A stretch of 64,000 nucleotides of DNA, taken from contig NZ_FXTI01000001.1 of assembly GCF_900182565.1 (NCBI RefSeq), forward strand, positions 310,001 to 374,000. Reading direction: 5' to 3'. Both the position numbers and the translations under genes were made by a program. This document shows, piece by piece, positions 7,720 to 17,330 of the stretch; position 1 is the stretch's first letter, and every line of letters begins with the position of its first letter. Source of the DNA: Melghirimyces algeriensis. Lineage in GTDB: Bacteria; Bacillota; Bacilli; Thermoactinomycetales; DSM-45169. Below the pieces are notes generated by a model. It did no database searches. It saw only the letters and a list, made by a program, of their open reading frames with translations, and was not told the origin of the DNA.

Positions 7720-10374
7720 ATGGCTGAAAAGAAACCAACCCTGCCCACAGCTTATCATCCAAAAGAGGCAGAAGAAAAATGGTATGACTATTGGCTGGAA
7801 GGGGGGTATTTCCAGGCCGGAAAACATCCGGAGAGAGAACCCTTCACCATTGTCATCCCTCCACCTAACGTTACGGGAAATCTGCATATCGGGCATGCTT
7901 TGGACAATACCATTCAGGATATCCTGATTCGATGGAAACGGATGGAAGGGTTTGATGCTCTCTGGCTTCCTGGAATGGATCATGCGGGAATCGCCACCCA
8001 GGCACGAGTGGAAGCCCGTCTTCGAGAAGAGGGAACGACCCGTCACGAGTTGGGGCGTGAAAAATTTCTCGAAAAGGTTTGGGAGTGGAAGGAGCATTAT
8101 GCACAGATCATTCGGAACCAATGGAGGAAGTTGGGTCTGTCCCTTGACTATTCCAGAGAGCGTTTCACCATGGATGAGGGTTTATCAGAGGCGGTTCGGC
8201 AAGTTTTTGTACGCCTTTATCAAAAAGGGTTGATTTACAGGGGAAAATATATCATTAACTGGGACCCGGCAGCTCAAACCGCCCTGTCGGACATTGAAGT
8301 GATTCATAAAGAAGTTGAGGGTAAGCTGTATCACATGCTTTATCCCCTGAAAGACGGAAGCGGTCATATTCGCGTAGCCACGACCCGTCCGGAAACGATG
8401 CTTGGAGATACGGCTGTTGCGGTCCATCCGGATGATGAACGATATCGGGATTTGATCGGAAAAACGGTCATTTTGCCTGTGGTAAACCGAGAAATTCCCA
8501 TTATAGCCGATCACTATGTTGATCCCGAATTTGGGAGCGGTGCAGTGAAAATTACCCCAGCCCACGATCCCAACGATTTTGAGATGGGCCTGCGACATAA
8601 TCTGCCGCAGATCCTTGTGATGGATGAAACAGGGAGGATGAATACAAAAGCAGGTCCCTATAAAGGACTGGATCGGTTTAAGTGCAGAAAGCAAATCGTA
8701 AAGGATCTTCAGGAAGCTGGTGTATTGATAGAGATTGAAAACCATACTCATTCTGTCGGACACAGTGAACGATCCGGAGCCGTGGTAGAGCCCTATTTGT
8801 CCACCCAATGGTTTGTACGCATGAAACCGCTGGCAGAACAGGCGATTCGCAATGCCCAATCCGATCAGGGAGTGAAGTTTGTACCGGAGCGTTTTGAAAA
8901 AATTTACTTGCATTGGATTGAAAACATTCGGGACTGGTGCATATCCCGGCAATTATGGTGGGGGCATCGGATTCCTGCCTGGTATTGTGAAAAATGCGGG
9001 GAAGTGATTGTTGCGACAGAGAATCCGACGGAATGTCCCAAATGCGGATGCTGTGATCTCAAGCAGGATGAGGATGTCCTTGATACGTGGTTCAGTTCGG
9101 GACTGTGGCCTTTTTCCACTCTGGGTTGGCCGGAAGAGACAGAGAGTTTCAAGCGATATTATCCGACCGATGTTCTGGTGACTGGGTATGACATTATCTA
9201 CTTCTGGGTTGCCCGGATGATTTTTACTGCCTTGGAGTTTACAGATACCAAGCCTTTTCAGGATGTTTTGATCCATGGTTTGGTTCGGGACTCCGAAGGG
9301 CGAAAAATGTCCAAATCTCTCGGTAATGGTGTCGACCCGATGGAAGTGATTGATCAGTACGGGGCGGATGCCATGCGTTTTATGCTGTCCACCGGAAGTA
9401 CACCGGGGAACGATGTTCGCTTTCATTGGGAACGGGTGGAGGCCGCTCGCAATTTTGCTAACAAAATCTGGAATGCCTCCCGGTTTGCATTGATGCATCT
9501 GGAGGGAGTGAAAGCGCAGGACATCTCTCTGGAAGGTCCGTTATCGACAGCGGATCGCTGGATTTTGCATCGTTTAAACGAAACAGTTGAACATGTAACA
9601 AGCCGCTTAAGTCGGTATGATTTGGGGGATGCGGGGCAGGTCCTGTATCATTTTATCTGGAACGAGTTGTGTGATTGGTATATTGAATTTGCCAAGTTGC
9701 CTCTTTATGGTGAGGATGAAGCAGCAAAACAATCCACTCGCTCCGTATTGGCCTACGTATTGGATCAATCTCTTCGGCTGTTGCATCCATTTATGCCTTT
9801 TATTACAGAGGAAATCTGGCAACACCTTCCTGTGGAAGGGGATAGCATTACCATTGCCAAATGGCCTTCCAGCCGAGCCGCTTTTGCGGATTCCAAAGCG
9901 GTTCACGATATGGAAGTTTTAATTGAAACCATTCGTTCTGTGCGCAATATACGTGCAGAAATGGATGTGCCACCGAAAAAGCAGATTGATCTGCTCATCC
10001 GTTCCGACAATGAGACATTATCCGCTTTTCAGGATAATGAAGCTGCCATCTGCCGTCTGTGCGGTGTAAATCGGTTGCAAGTCGGTCCATCCATCGATCG
10101 GCCTGACCGTTCCATGACAGCAGTGGTCACTGGGGCTGAGATCTTTCTCCCTCTGGAAGGATTGATTGATATCGATCAAACCATTTCCAGGCTAGAAGGG
10201 GAGTTGAAGAAGCTGGACAAAGAAGTGGAGCGGGTGGAGAAAAAGCTGGCCAATCAAGGATTTATCCAAAAAGCTCCCGCTCATATCGTGGATGAAGAAA
10301 GAAAGAAGGGACAGGAATACCGGGATAAGCGGGAAAAAGTACGTAACCGTCTCAAAGAACTGAAGGGAGAATGA
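7720..10374 (+). CDS. valS: Valyl-tRNA synthetase
   Basis: 884 residues, usual for Bacillales. It charges tRNA-Val. The class I HIGH signature is at residues 56-59 (NLHIGHALD) and KMSKS at about 529 (GRKMSKSLGNGVDP). Between them lies the CP1 editing domain (TTRPETMLGDTAVAVHP, with the YVDPEFGSGAVKITPAHD segment). A cysteine pair pattern CEKCGE...CPKCGC lies before KMSKS. The C-terminal 70 residues form the coiled-coil tRNA-binding arm (DIDQTISRLEGELKKLDKEVERVEKK). Its leader is the T-box just upstream, and folC follows 57 nt later. Confidence 0.97.
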   Translation: MAEKKPTLPTAYHPKEAEEKWYDYWLEGGYFQAGKHPEREPFTIVIPPPNVTGNLHIGHALDNTIQDILIRWKRMEGFDALWLPGMDHAGIATQARVEARLREEGTTRHELGREKFLEKVWEWKEHYAQIIRNQWRKLGLSLDYSRERFTMDEGLSEAVRQVFVRLYQKGLIYRGKYIINWDPAAQTALSDIEVIHKEVEGKLYHMLYPLKDGSGHIRVATTRPETMLGDTAVAVHPDDERYRDLIGKTVILPVVNREIPIIADHYVDPEFGSGAVKITPAHDPNDFEMGLRHNLPQILVMDETGRMNTKAGPYKGLDRFKCRKQIVKDLQEAGVLIEIENHTHSVGHSERSGAVVEPYLSTQWFVRMKPLAEQAIRNAQSDQGVKFVPERFEKIYLHWIENIRDWCISRQLWWGHRIPAWYCEKCGEVIVATENPTECPKCGCCDLKQDEDVLDTWFSSGLWPFSTLGWPEETESFKRYYPTDVLVTGYDIIYFWVARMIFTALEFTDTKPFQDVLIHGLVRDSEGRKMSKSLGNGVDPMEVIDQYGADAMRFMLSTGSTPGNDVRFHWERVEAARNFANKIWNASRFALMHLEGVKAQDISLEGPLSTADRWILHRLNETVEHVTSRLSRYDLGDAGQVLYHFIWNELCDWYIEFAKLPLYGEDEAAKQSTRSVLAYVLDQSLRLLHPFMPFITEEIWQHLPVEGDSITIAKWPSSRAAFADSKAVHDMEVLIETIRSVRNIRAEMDVPPKKQIDLLIRSDNETLSAFQDNEAAICRLCGVNRLQVGPSIDRPDRSMTAVVTGAEIFLPLEGLIDIDQTISRLEGELKKLDKEVERVEKKLANQGFIQKAPAHIVDEERKKGQEYRDKREKVRNRLKELKGE

Positions 10375-10431
10375 TAGCGATTCTGTCTTTCTCCCCGGTA
10401 GATGAATGAAATATAGAAGGGGATATACGAT

Positions 10432-11754
10432 ATGGCGGAAGGTGCGGTTTTTTCCTCTGCAAAAGAGATTTTTGAATGGATGGAGCATGGATGTTCACAG
10501 GGAATTCATCCAGGATTGGACCGAACAAAGTGGCTGTGTAAACGATTAAACCATCCGGAGCGTCGGCTGAAAATGATTCATATTGCAGGGACAAATGGAA
10601 AAGGATCTACAGGAGCCATGATTGCTTCTGTTCTTCAAAAGGCTGGCTATCCGACGGGGATGTTTACTTCTCCATTCATTATGAATTGGAATGAACGAAT
10701 CACGATGGATGGTCAACCCATTCCGGAAGAGTCATTTGTCCGCTGGGCCAATGAACTGATCCCGTTAGTGGAGGAAATGGATCAGGAAGGAAGGGGACGT
10801 GTTACCCCTTTTGAGTTTTGGACCCTGGTGGCCATCCTCTATTTTGCAAAAGAAGCATTTCCCTGGTTTGTGGTCTGGGAAACTGGTCTGGGTGGTCGTC
10901 TGGATTCCACGAACGTGGTTTATCCACTGGTTTCGGTTATCACCAATATCGGACACGACCATACCCATATATTGGGGGGAGAAATTTCTCAAATCGCCAG
11001 GGAAAAAGCAGGAATTATCAAACCGGGAGTTCCGGTGGTTACGGCTTGTGAAGATGATGAAGCGTTGAACGTGATTTGTTCTACAGCAGAGAGGAAAAAG
11101 AGTCGACTGTATCGGTTTGGTCACGATTTTGATGCAACATGCCTTTCTGAGGGAGAGGACGGAGTTGTCTTTTCTTTTCAAAACCGGTTTCGGGTTTTGG
11201 AAAAGGTGTCGGTTCCCCTCAGAGGATTTCATCAGGTAAAAAACGGAGCTACAGCCTTAATGACGTTGGATGTGCTTCGGCAATATTATGCCGCAGTGTT
11301 TGAAGAGACAGATCTGATTGCGGGAATGGAGGAGGTCACGTGGCCTGGCCGTCTGGAGAAGATAGCCGATCGACCCAAGGTATTGCTGGACGGGGCTCAC
11401 AATCAGGAAAGTGCAGAAGCCTTGGCCCGTGCTCTTCAGCATTTTCAGTATGATCGTCTTCATCTGTTGGTGAACGTTTTAAATGATAAAGATGCCAAAG
11501 CTATTCTCAATCCTCTTCTTCCATTGGCGGATTCGATCATGGTGACTGGCATTGATGATCCTAGAGGGATGCATCCGGAACAGCTTTGTAAAGTAGCCGG
11601 TAAATTACAACCAGACCTTGTGATCCAACAAACCCTTCAACCGGAACAAGGACTGAAGAAGCTAATAAATGAAGCCGGAGAAAATGATTGCATCTTGGTA
11701 ACCGGAACGCTGTATTTGATCTCAGACATAAGAAAAAAATGGTGCTCGCAATAA
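10432..11754 (+). CDS. folC: Folylpolyglutamate synthase / dihydrofolate synthase
   Basis: 440 residues. It is a Mur-ligase-fold enzyme that adds glutamate to folates. The P-loop is at about residues 51-61 (HIAGTNGKGSTGAMIASVL), followed by FTSPFIMNWNERI and the folate-binding VVWETGLGGRLDSTNVV. The C-terminal ligase domain carries LLDGAHNQESAEALA and VTGTLYLISDIR. It follows valS as in B. subtilis and is the next gene of that operon. Confidence 0.95.
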   Translation: MAEGAVFSSAKEIFEWMEHGCSQGIHPGLDRTKWLCKRLNHPERRLKMIHIAGTNGKGSTGAMIASVLQKAGYPTGMFTSPFIMNWNERITMDGQPIPEESFVRWANELIPLVEEMDQEGRGRVTPFEFWTLVAILYFAKEAFPWFVVWETGLGGRLDSTNVVYPLVSVITNIGHDHTHILGGEISQIAREKAGIIKPGVPVVTACEDDEALNVICSTAERKKSRLYRFGHDFDATCLSEGEDGVVFSFQNRFRVLEKVSVPLRGFHQVKNGATALMTLDVLRQYYAAVFEETDLIAGMEEVTWPGRLEKIADRPKVLLDGAHNQESAEALARALQHFQYDRLHLLVNVLNDKDAKAILNPLLPLADSIMVTGIDDPRGMHPEQLCKVAGKLQPDLVIQQTLQPEQGLKKLINEAGENDCILVTGTLYLISDIRKKWCSQ

Positions 11755-11768
11755 GCGATTAAGGGTGG

Positions 11769-13169
11769 GTGAATGGGTTGAACCGGAAGGAACATGTACA
11801 TTTTATTGGAATTGGTGGCTACGGAATGAGTGCCATCGCCAGGGTTCTCCTGGAGATGGGCTACTTGGTGACGGGGTCAGATGTATCAGAGAACAAATTG
11901 ACGCAGCGGTTGGAGGCCATTGGAGCCGAAATACACATTGGCCATCAGGCTGTTTTGGTGGAAGGGGCTGATCGGGTGGTCTTTTCCTCCAGTATTCCTG
12001 AACATAATGTGGAACTGAAGGCTGCGCGGGAAAAAGGAATTCCCGTATTGCACCGGTCCCAGATGCTGGCTCATTTGCTGAATGATAAAAAAGGAATTGC
12101 TGTTGCTGGAGCTCACGGAAAGACAACCACCTCCTCCATGATCGCCCAGACCATGGAAGAAAGCGGAGCGGACCCTACCTATGTGATTGGTGGAGAAGTC
12201 GTCAGTCTCGGCAGCAATGCCAAAGCCGGAAACAGTTCATATGTTGTGGCGGAGGCAGACGAAAGTGATGGTACATTTTTGGAATACTATCCCCAGATCG
12301 CCGTGGTTACCAATATTGAACCCGATCATTTGGAAAATTATGGAGGAAGCTTTGAGAATTTGAAAGATGCCTATCGTCAGTTTTTGAGCCAAATCAAGAG
12401 TGACGGAGTGGCCATTTTGGGATGGGATGATCCTTATTTACGTGAGATCACAGAGGAAAGCAAGGCTCAAATCATTACGTATGGATTGGAATCAGATGCC
12501 GATTATGTGGCCACAGACATTGAACAGGTACTGAATCGAACCCGGTTTACAGTGAAACATAAGGGAAATGTACTGGGAGAAGTGACTATTCATGTTCCTG
12601 GGCATCATAATGTAGCGAATGCATTGGCTGCAATCATTGTCTGTATGGAAGCAGGTCTTACGTTTAAACAGGCGGCTGTAGGTTTGTCTCGTTTCAGAGG
12701 AGCCAAGCGTCGTTTTCAGGTAATCGGTGAAGTGGATAACATTTTGGTTGTCGATGATTATGCACACCACCCCACGGAGATTCGATCGACCGTTCATGGT
12801 CTGAAGGCATTGAATCGCCGGATTTTTGCTGTTTTCCAGCCGCAAAGATATTCCAGAACCCATCTGTTGATGGACGAATTTAGTCGGGCATTCGGTGATG
12901 TAGACCAACTGGTATTAACCGACATCTATTCTCCACCAGGTGAACCTCCTATTGAAGGAGTGCATTCCAAGCGCCTGACGGAGATGGTACGGGAGAACAG
13001 CAATCCCAACACGGCTTATTGTGCTACCAAAGAAGATGTGGAAACCTATCTTCTGAAGCATGTACGTTCGGGTGACCTGGTGATCACGATGGGTGCCGGA
13101 GATATTTGGCGTGTGGCTCACAATCTGGTTCCGGCTTTAAAAGCCAGAAAAAAGGAAAAAGCAAAATGA
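11769..13169 (+). CDS. murC: UDP-N-acetylmuramate--L-alanine ligase
   Basis: 466 residues from GTG. It adds L-alanine to UDP-MurNAc in the cytoplasm, the first step of the peptidoglycan stem peptide. The Rossmann start is HFIGIGGYGMSAIARVLLE, the P-loop AGAHGKTTTSSMIA is at about residues 112-125, and EADESDGTFLEYYP and the VVDDYAHHPTEI motif are intact. It follows folC by 14 nt, so it likely shares the valS-folC transcript; murC is not at this site in B. subtilis. Confidence 0.96.
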   Translation: MNGLNRKEHVHFIGIGGYGMSAIARVLLEMGYLVTGSDVSENKLTQRLEAIGAEIHIGHQAVLVEGADRVVFSSSIPEHNVELKAAREKGIPVLHRSQMLAHLLNDKKGIAVAGAHGKTTTSSMIAQTMEESGADPTYVIGGEVVSLGSNAKAGNSSYVVAEADESDGTFLEYYPQIAVVTNIEPDHLENYGGSFENLKDAYRQFLSQIKSDGVAILGWDDPYLREITEESKAQIITYGLESDADYVATDIEQVLNRTRFTVKHKGNVLGEVTIHVPGHHNVANALAAIIVCMEAGLTFKQAAVGLSRFRGAKRRFQVIGEVDNILVVDDYAHHPTEIRSTVHGLKALNRRIFAVFQPQRYSRTHLLMDEFSRAFGDVDQLVLTDIYSPPGEPPIEGVHSKRLTEMVRENSNPNTAYCATKEDVETYLLKHVRSGDLVITMGAGDIWRVAHNLVPALKARKKEKAK

Positions 13170-13181
13170 CGTTGGGAGCTC

Positions 13182-13223
13182 CAGAAAGAACAGCCCTGTG
13201 AAGGCAGGGCAGTTCTTTCTGGT
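13182..13223. repeat. Long inverted repeat between murC and the BCCT transporter
   Basis: Arms CCAGAAAGAACAGCCCTG and CAGGGCAGTTCTTTCTGG form 17 base pairs with one A-A mismatch around the loop TGAAGG. No T-run follows on either side, so it is not a classical intrinsic terminator; it may slow polymerase, block exonuclease, or act as an operator. Confidence 0.7.
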
Positions 13224-13325
13224 GGTATGACAGGCAGAAATTTGGGTGTAACTAAAATTAGAACGTTTTCTCTATATGTAAATTGGGAATAAAAAAGTGT
13301 GAGATCAGTTTAAAGGTGGGTTATT

Positions 13326-14855
13326 GTGAAAAAGGTTTCCAAAACAGTTTTTAGTGTTTCACTCATTATCGCTTTATTGTTTATCCTGTGGGGAACATTG
13401 GCGCCGGAAAATGCGGCGGAAGTCACAGGCAACATTCAGACGTTGATCCAGAATAAGTTTGGCTGGTTTTATCTTTTGTCAGCAACGGGTCTGTTAGTTT
13501 TTGTCATTTCCCTGATCTTCACGAAGCTGGGAAATATTAAACTGGGTCAAGATGATGAAGAACCTGAGTACAGCTACATAACGTGGTTTGCCATGCTGTT
13601 TAGTGCAGGAATGGGAATCGGTCTGGTATTCTGGGGAGTGGCTGAGCCTTTGAGCCACTTTAACAATCCTCCGATCGGCGATCCAGCAACACGGGAAGCA
13701 GCCAAAGATGCGATGCAATACTCCTTGTTCCACTGGGGACTTCATCCCTGGGCGATTTATACAGTGATTGCATTGGCCCTTGCCTATTTTAAGTTCCGAA
13801 AACAGGCTCCAGGTGTGATCAGTGCTACGTTCTATCCCATTCTTGGTGATCATGTGAAAGGGCCAATCGGCAAAACAATCGATATCTTGGCCGTGTTTGC
13901 CACCATTTTTGGTGTGGCTACCTCCCTCGGTCTGGGTGCGGCTCAAATAGCCGGAGGCTTTTCTTTCTTGGTTGAAGGGATTGAAAACAACTTTCAAACG
14001 CAGTTGATCATCATTGCAATCGTTACCGTTTTGTTCATGGCTTCGGCATGGTCTGGACTGAACAAGGGAATTAAATACCTGAGTAATATTAATGTACTTT
14101 TGGCGGTTGCACTTATGCTGTTTTTAATGTTTTCGGGGCCGACCAAATTTATTATGGATTTTTTCACAACCACACTGGGGAACTATGTGCAGGAACTTCC
14201 ACGCATGAGTCTGAATCTCAATCCGTTTGAGAGTTCCAACCAAGCGGAGTGGACACAGACCTGGACGATTTTCTACTGGGCTTGGTGGATTTCCTGGGCA
14301 CCCTTTGTCGGAACCTTTATTGCCCGTGTTTCCAGAGGGCGCACCATCCGTGAATTTGTTCTGGGTGTGTTGGCTGTTCCCACATTGTTCAGCGCTTTAT
14401 GGTTCTCTGTTCTCGGTGGGTCGGGCTTACATAATGAAATGTTCGGTTCGGCTGGGATTGTGGAGACGATGAACAGCCAAGGAGCGGAGATTGCTCTCTT
14501 TAAGCTGTTGGAATCTGTTCCCATGGGAACGGTTTTGTCTATGATTGCTATTTTGCTAATCAGTACCTTTTTTATTACGTCGGCGGACTCCGCTACGTTT
14601 GTATTGGGAATGCAGACAACCAACGGCAGTCTAAACCCTTCCCAGTCTGTCAAGTTGACATGGGGAGTGATTCAGGCAGCTTCTGCAGCCGTGTTGCTGT
14701 GGACAGGCGGTCTCAAGGGGTTGCAGATGGCGTCGATTATTGCGGCTTTTCCGTTCACGTTTGTATTGATCGGCATGGCTTTCTCACTCTTTAAATCCTT
14801 AAAAGAGGAACAGCCGAAAATAAAACCCCAAACGGTTGCATCTGAAAGTGAATAG
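13326..14855 (+). CDS. opuD: BCCT-family glycine betaine/choline/carnitine transporter (OpuD-like)
   Basis: 509 residues from GTG after AAAGGTGGG. It has about 12 membrane spans. The BCCT signature is present: FSAGMGIGLVFWGVAEPLSHF near residue 95, and the tryptophan-rich substrate segment WAWWISWAPFVGTFIARVSRGRTIREF near residue 320. The family imports betaine-type osmolytes with sodium. The C-terminal tail is short and charged (KEEQPKIKPQTVASESE), shorter than the osmosensing tail of BetP. It stands alone, with an inverted repeat before it and a terminator after it. The exact substrate cannot be read from sequence. Confidence 0.88.
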   Translation: MKKVSKTVFSVSLIIALLFILWGTLAPENAAEVTGNIQTLIQNKFGWFYLLSATGLLVFVISLIFTKLGNIKLGQDDEEPEYSYITWFAMLFSAGMGIGLVFWGVAEPLSHFNNPPIGDPATREAAKDAMQYSLFHWGLHPWAIYTVIALALAYFKFRKQAPGVISATFYPILGDHVKGPIGKTIDILAVFATIFGVATSLGLGAAQIAGGFSFLVEGIENNFQTQLIIIAIVTVLFMASAWSGLNKGIKYLSNINVLLAVALMLFLMFSGPTKFIMDFFTTTLGNYVQELPRMSLNLNPFESSNQAEWTQTWTIFYWAWWISWAPFVGTFIARVSRGRTIREFVLGVLAVPTLFSALWFSVLGGSGLHNEMFGSAGIVETMNSQGAEIALFKLLESVPMGTVLSMIAILLISTFFITSADSATFVLGMQTTNGSLNPSQSVKLTWGVIQAASAAVLLWTGGLKGLQMASIIAAFPFTFVLIGMAFSLFKSLKEEQPKIKPQTVASESE

Positions 14856-14861
14856 TTACAT

Positions 14862-14892
14862 TAAAAAAGTCGCCCTCAAGGGCGGCTTTTTT
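14862..14892 (+). terminator. Rho-independent terminator after the BCCT transporter
   Basis: AAAAAAGtCGCCCT, a two-base loop CA, then AGGGCGgCTTTTTT. The A-run and T-run make it work on both strands. Confidence 0.9.
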
Positions 14893-14902
14893 AGAAGCAG
14901 TC

Positions 14903-14930
14903 TTGACAATCCAAAGATTGAAATTATAAT
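14903..14930 (+). promoter_or_regulatory. Sigma-A promoter of the GNAT gene
   Basis: TTGACA (14903-14908), 16-nt spacer, TATAAT (14925-14930): both hexamers are perfect consensus. Confidence 0.8.
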
Positions 14931-14971
14931 GTAAAAAATTATTACTTTTTTGAATGGTAGGAGGAAAAGGG

Positions 14972-15784
14972 ATGGGAGTACGACCGTTGACGGAGAGAGA
15001 TCGTGAACAAACGCTTTCTTTTTTGGAGCAAGAGAGCGCTGTGAATGTGTTTTTGATCGGTGATATCTATAACCATGGTTTTGGAAGTGATTTTCAACAG
15101 CTGTGGGGAGATTTTGACCCCAGCGGTCATCTCAGGGCGGTATTGCTTCGTTACTATGAATATTGGATACCGTATGCAAGAAGTGATTTTGATGTTGAAG
15201 GATTCGCTCACATCATGCAAAATGGACAGGCGTTGAAGATGATTTCCGGAATCGATCGGGCGGTTGAACCTTTTCGAAACATCCCGAACCTTCCTTTTCA
15301 ATGGGAAAAATCACGCCGCACATATTTTGCTCAATTGACGGAGTTATCCTCTTTGGAAAAGATGGAAAAAGATGTGGATGTTTCCATTCGGCGAATGAAG
15401 CACACGGACATTGAGGTGTTGGCGGGTTTGTCCGAAAAAATTGAGGAGTTCACCAGCCGGGACTGGGAAGAGGAATACCAGCGAATGTTTTCTTCCCATG
15501 ATTCACGTGGTTTGTGGGCTGAAAAGAATGGACAGGCAGTGGCAATGGCTCGAACGGCAGCAGAAAATCCTGCCTCTGCGATGATTGTGGGGGTAGGGAC
15601 ACATCCATCCTGGCGGAAGAAAGGATTGGCCACTCAACTGATGATCCGACTGTGCCGGGAGGTATTGAAGGAAGGAAAACATTTGGCTCTTTTCTACGAT
15701 AATCCTGAGGCTGGGTCCATTTACAGACGTCTCGGATTTCGGGAGGTTGGAACCTGGAACATGGTATCTTTGAGTAATACCTAA
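14972..15784 (+). CDS. GNAT-family N-acetyltransferase
   Basis: 270 residues from ATG 14972, placed well after TAGGAGGAAAAGG; the in-frame ATG at 14954 precedes that ribosome site. Residues 1-125 form an N-terminal region with VNVFLIGDIYNHGF, seen in two-domain GNAT proteins. Residues 130-270 are the acetyltransferase fold: VSIRRMKHTDIEVL, the acetyl-CoA loop VGVGTHPSWRKKGLATQLMIRL, and the late NPEAGSIYRRLGFREVG. The acyl acceptor is unknown. It has its own consensus promoter and is monocistronic. The large structured element follows. Confidence 0.85.
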   Translation: MGVRPLTERDREQTLSFLEQESAVNVFLIGDIYNHGFGSDFQQLWGDFDPSGHLRAVLLRYYEYWIPYARSDFDVEGFAHIMQNGQALKMISGIDRAVEPFRNIPNLPFQWEKSRRTYFAQLTELSSLEKMEKDVDVSIRRMKHTDIEVLAGLSEKIEEFTSRDWEEEYQRMFSSHDSRGLWAEKNGQAVAMARTAAENPASAMIVGVGTHPSWRKKGLATQLMIRLCREVLKEGKHLALFYDNPEAGSIYRRLGFREVGTWNMVSLSNT

Positions 15785-15829
15785 AAAGATACTTCTGTGT
15801 AAGGCCTGAGTGTTGATAACGATAATAAG

Positions 15830-15980
15830 AGGGAGATTTCCGGTGGAGCATCCTTTCCGACGACCCAGCGCCACCCCAGGAGGTCTCAACCGCTTAGCGG
15901 ATATTTTGTCCGCTGGTTGGGACCTCCACTGATTCCACTTTCTTGCTGGAGGAAAGCGATGCGGAAACGGAAATCTCCCT
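15830..15980. ncRNA. Unassigned highly structured element, possible 6S-like or other non-coding RNA
   Basis: A 151-nt stretch folds on itself almost completely. Helix 1 (13 bp) pairs 15830-15842 with 15968-15980. A 5x5 purine-rich internal loop follows. Helix 2 (11 bp, one bulged base) pairs GCATCCTTTCC at 15848 with GGAAAGCGATGC at 15951. Helix 3 pairs CCAGC at 15865 with GCTGG at 15945. A large asymmetric bubble (15870-15878 against 15928-15944) comes next. Helix 4 (13 bp) pairs 15879-15891 with 15915-15927, and helix 5 (6 bp) pairs AGCGGA with TCCGCT. A weak GATAAT at 15821 lies one helical turn before its 5' end on the plus strand. No open frame fits it. The remainder of the gap to 16097 holds GC-rich repeats but nothing I can name. 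Confidence 0.55.
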
Positions 15981-16097
15981 TCCTCTCTATGTCATGAACC
16001 CCAGGTCTTTGTGAGGCCTCTTTTTAATACTCTTGCCGGAGAAGGCGGATCGGAGAGAGCGAGGAACGCCCCCCGCCATGTAGCTGACGGGTATACC

Positions 16098-17330
16098 TTA
16101 ATGAATGATCGAGCTTTTTTGATGCAATTTCTTTGGAAGGTGGATCTGTCCAAGAAACCAGGCGACCAGCCAACCGAAAAGAAGAAGCATAGGCAGAAAC
16201 GGGAAAGGATCTTTCCATAGCCACCACTGGAGAAGTACAACCAGACTGGCTTGAACTCCCAAAAGAATAAAAGCAAGCCGAGCCCATCCCGTTCGCTTTT
16301 TTTCATCAGGAAGGGGATAAAGGCGGAACCAGGGTTGAAAACGATGGATGCGACGAATCCAGGGAAGTTGGATTCCCGTGATATACATCGCGATGGAAAG
16401 GATCACCATGAAGAGCCACCACTCCGGCTGAAAAGTCGCCAGCAACAGCGTTGTCACCAACGTTAGCCGTATATAGACACCAAAGGGTTCCCGATATCGA
16501 AAAAACGTGCGGAGATACAGGTATAGATATGTATTTTCCCGGCCGTATCGCACGGAGTGAAGGATGGGTGCAAAAATGGGGCGCTTTTTTCTTTCGTTTT
16601 TGATGTGGGGTACATCAACAAAGTGGCTGGCCAACCGATAGTATCTGGAGATAATCTGTTCTTCCAAGAGAAGAAGACGATCCCATGGAATGATCGAAGC
16701 GGGTGCTGTGAAACGGTGGTGATAACTTGTCAGCCATCCAAGCCAACCTAGAGCAACAATCAGTGGCCAACTGAACAGTGAACCGCTAAACAACCACAAA
16801 CAGACCAAACCGTTGCTCCCCCACCGAAGAATCTGATGAAGGGTATACCCATCCTTATTCCGCAACTCCAGCCAATGAATCCATACATTCCAGGCTTTGA
16901 GCGGAAGCAGAACTGCCAAAGCAAGCAAAAATGCCTTTCCATCTCCAATATGCGTGTAAAACAGAGGAAATACAAATCCCAGCCAAAACAATATTTTAAG
17001 GGACTGCATTCCCATATTGTATAACAGACTTTTTTTGAAGTACATTTGAAGGCTTTGATCCGCTGGAAGTAAAAAAACAGGATCTGCCGCCTTTACATAG
17101 GTGCGGATCTGTGTTTGGGACAAAAACCAAGTAAAGAGAACGGTCAATATAAGATATACAGGAAAATCGCTCGGAAGCCATTCCAGGAATGCTCGATACC
17201 CATAGTAAATGAAAACCAAAAGGAAAATGGGCAGAAAATGAAGCCCTCGTGCAATCAAAGCGGCGTAGCGGGCCCCTTTTTGCCAGGCAGCCTTTCTCCG
17301 TTCCATAAATAGAGATGTGAGTGGCTTCAT
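16098..17330 (-). CDS. ecsB: ABC transporter permease, EcsB family
   Basis: 410 residues with about eight to ten hydrophobic spans in two blocks separated by a basic cytoplasmic segment (IKNERKKRPIFAPILHSVRYGREN). The length, the FWFLSQTQ-like early span and the partner gene match EcsB, the membrane part of the Ecs ABC exporter. Ecs affects protein secretion, protease processing and sporulation in B. subtilis. Its ATG overlaps the stop of ecsA as ATGA, so both are translated together. No ecsC is present. Confidence 0.82.
   Translation of the reverse strand: MKPLTSLFMERRKAAWQKGARYAALIARGLHFLPIFLLVFIYYGYRAFLEWLPSDFPVYLILTVLFTWFLSQTQIRTYVKAADPVFLLPADQSLQMYFKKSLLYNMGMQSLKILFWLGFVFPLFYTHIGDGKAFLLALAVLLPLKAWNVWIHWLELRNKDGYTLHQILRWGSNGLVCLWLFSGSLFSWPLIVALGWLGWLTSYHHRFTAPASIIPWDRLLLLEEQIISRYYRLASHFVDVPHIKNERKKRPIFAPILHSVRYGRENTYLYLYLRTFFRYREPFGVYIRLTLVTTLLLATFQPEWWLFMVILSIAMYITGIQLPWIRRIHRFQPWFRLYPLPDEKKRTGWARLAFILLGVQASLVVLLQWWLWKDPFPFLPMLLLFGWLVAWFLGQIHLPKKLHQKSSIIH

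Noticed and set aside
8185..8952. 255-codon minus-strand frame
   Set aside because: It is fully inside valS, with no ribosome site or recognisable domain.
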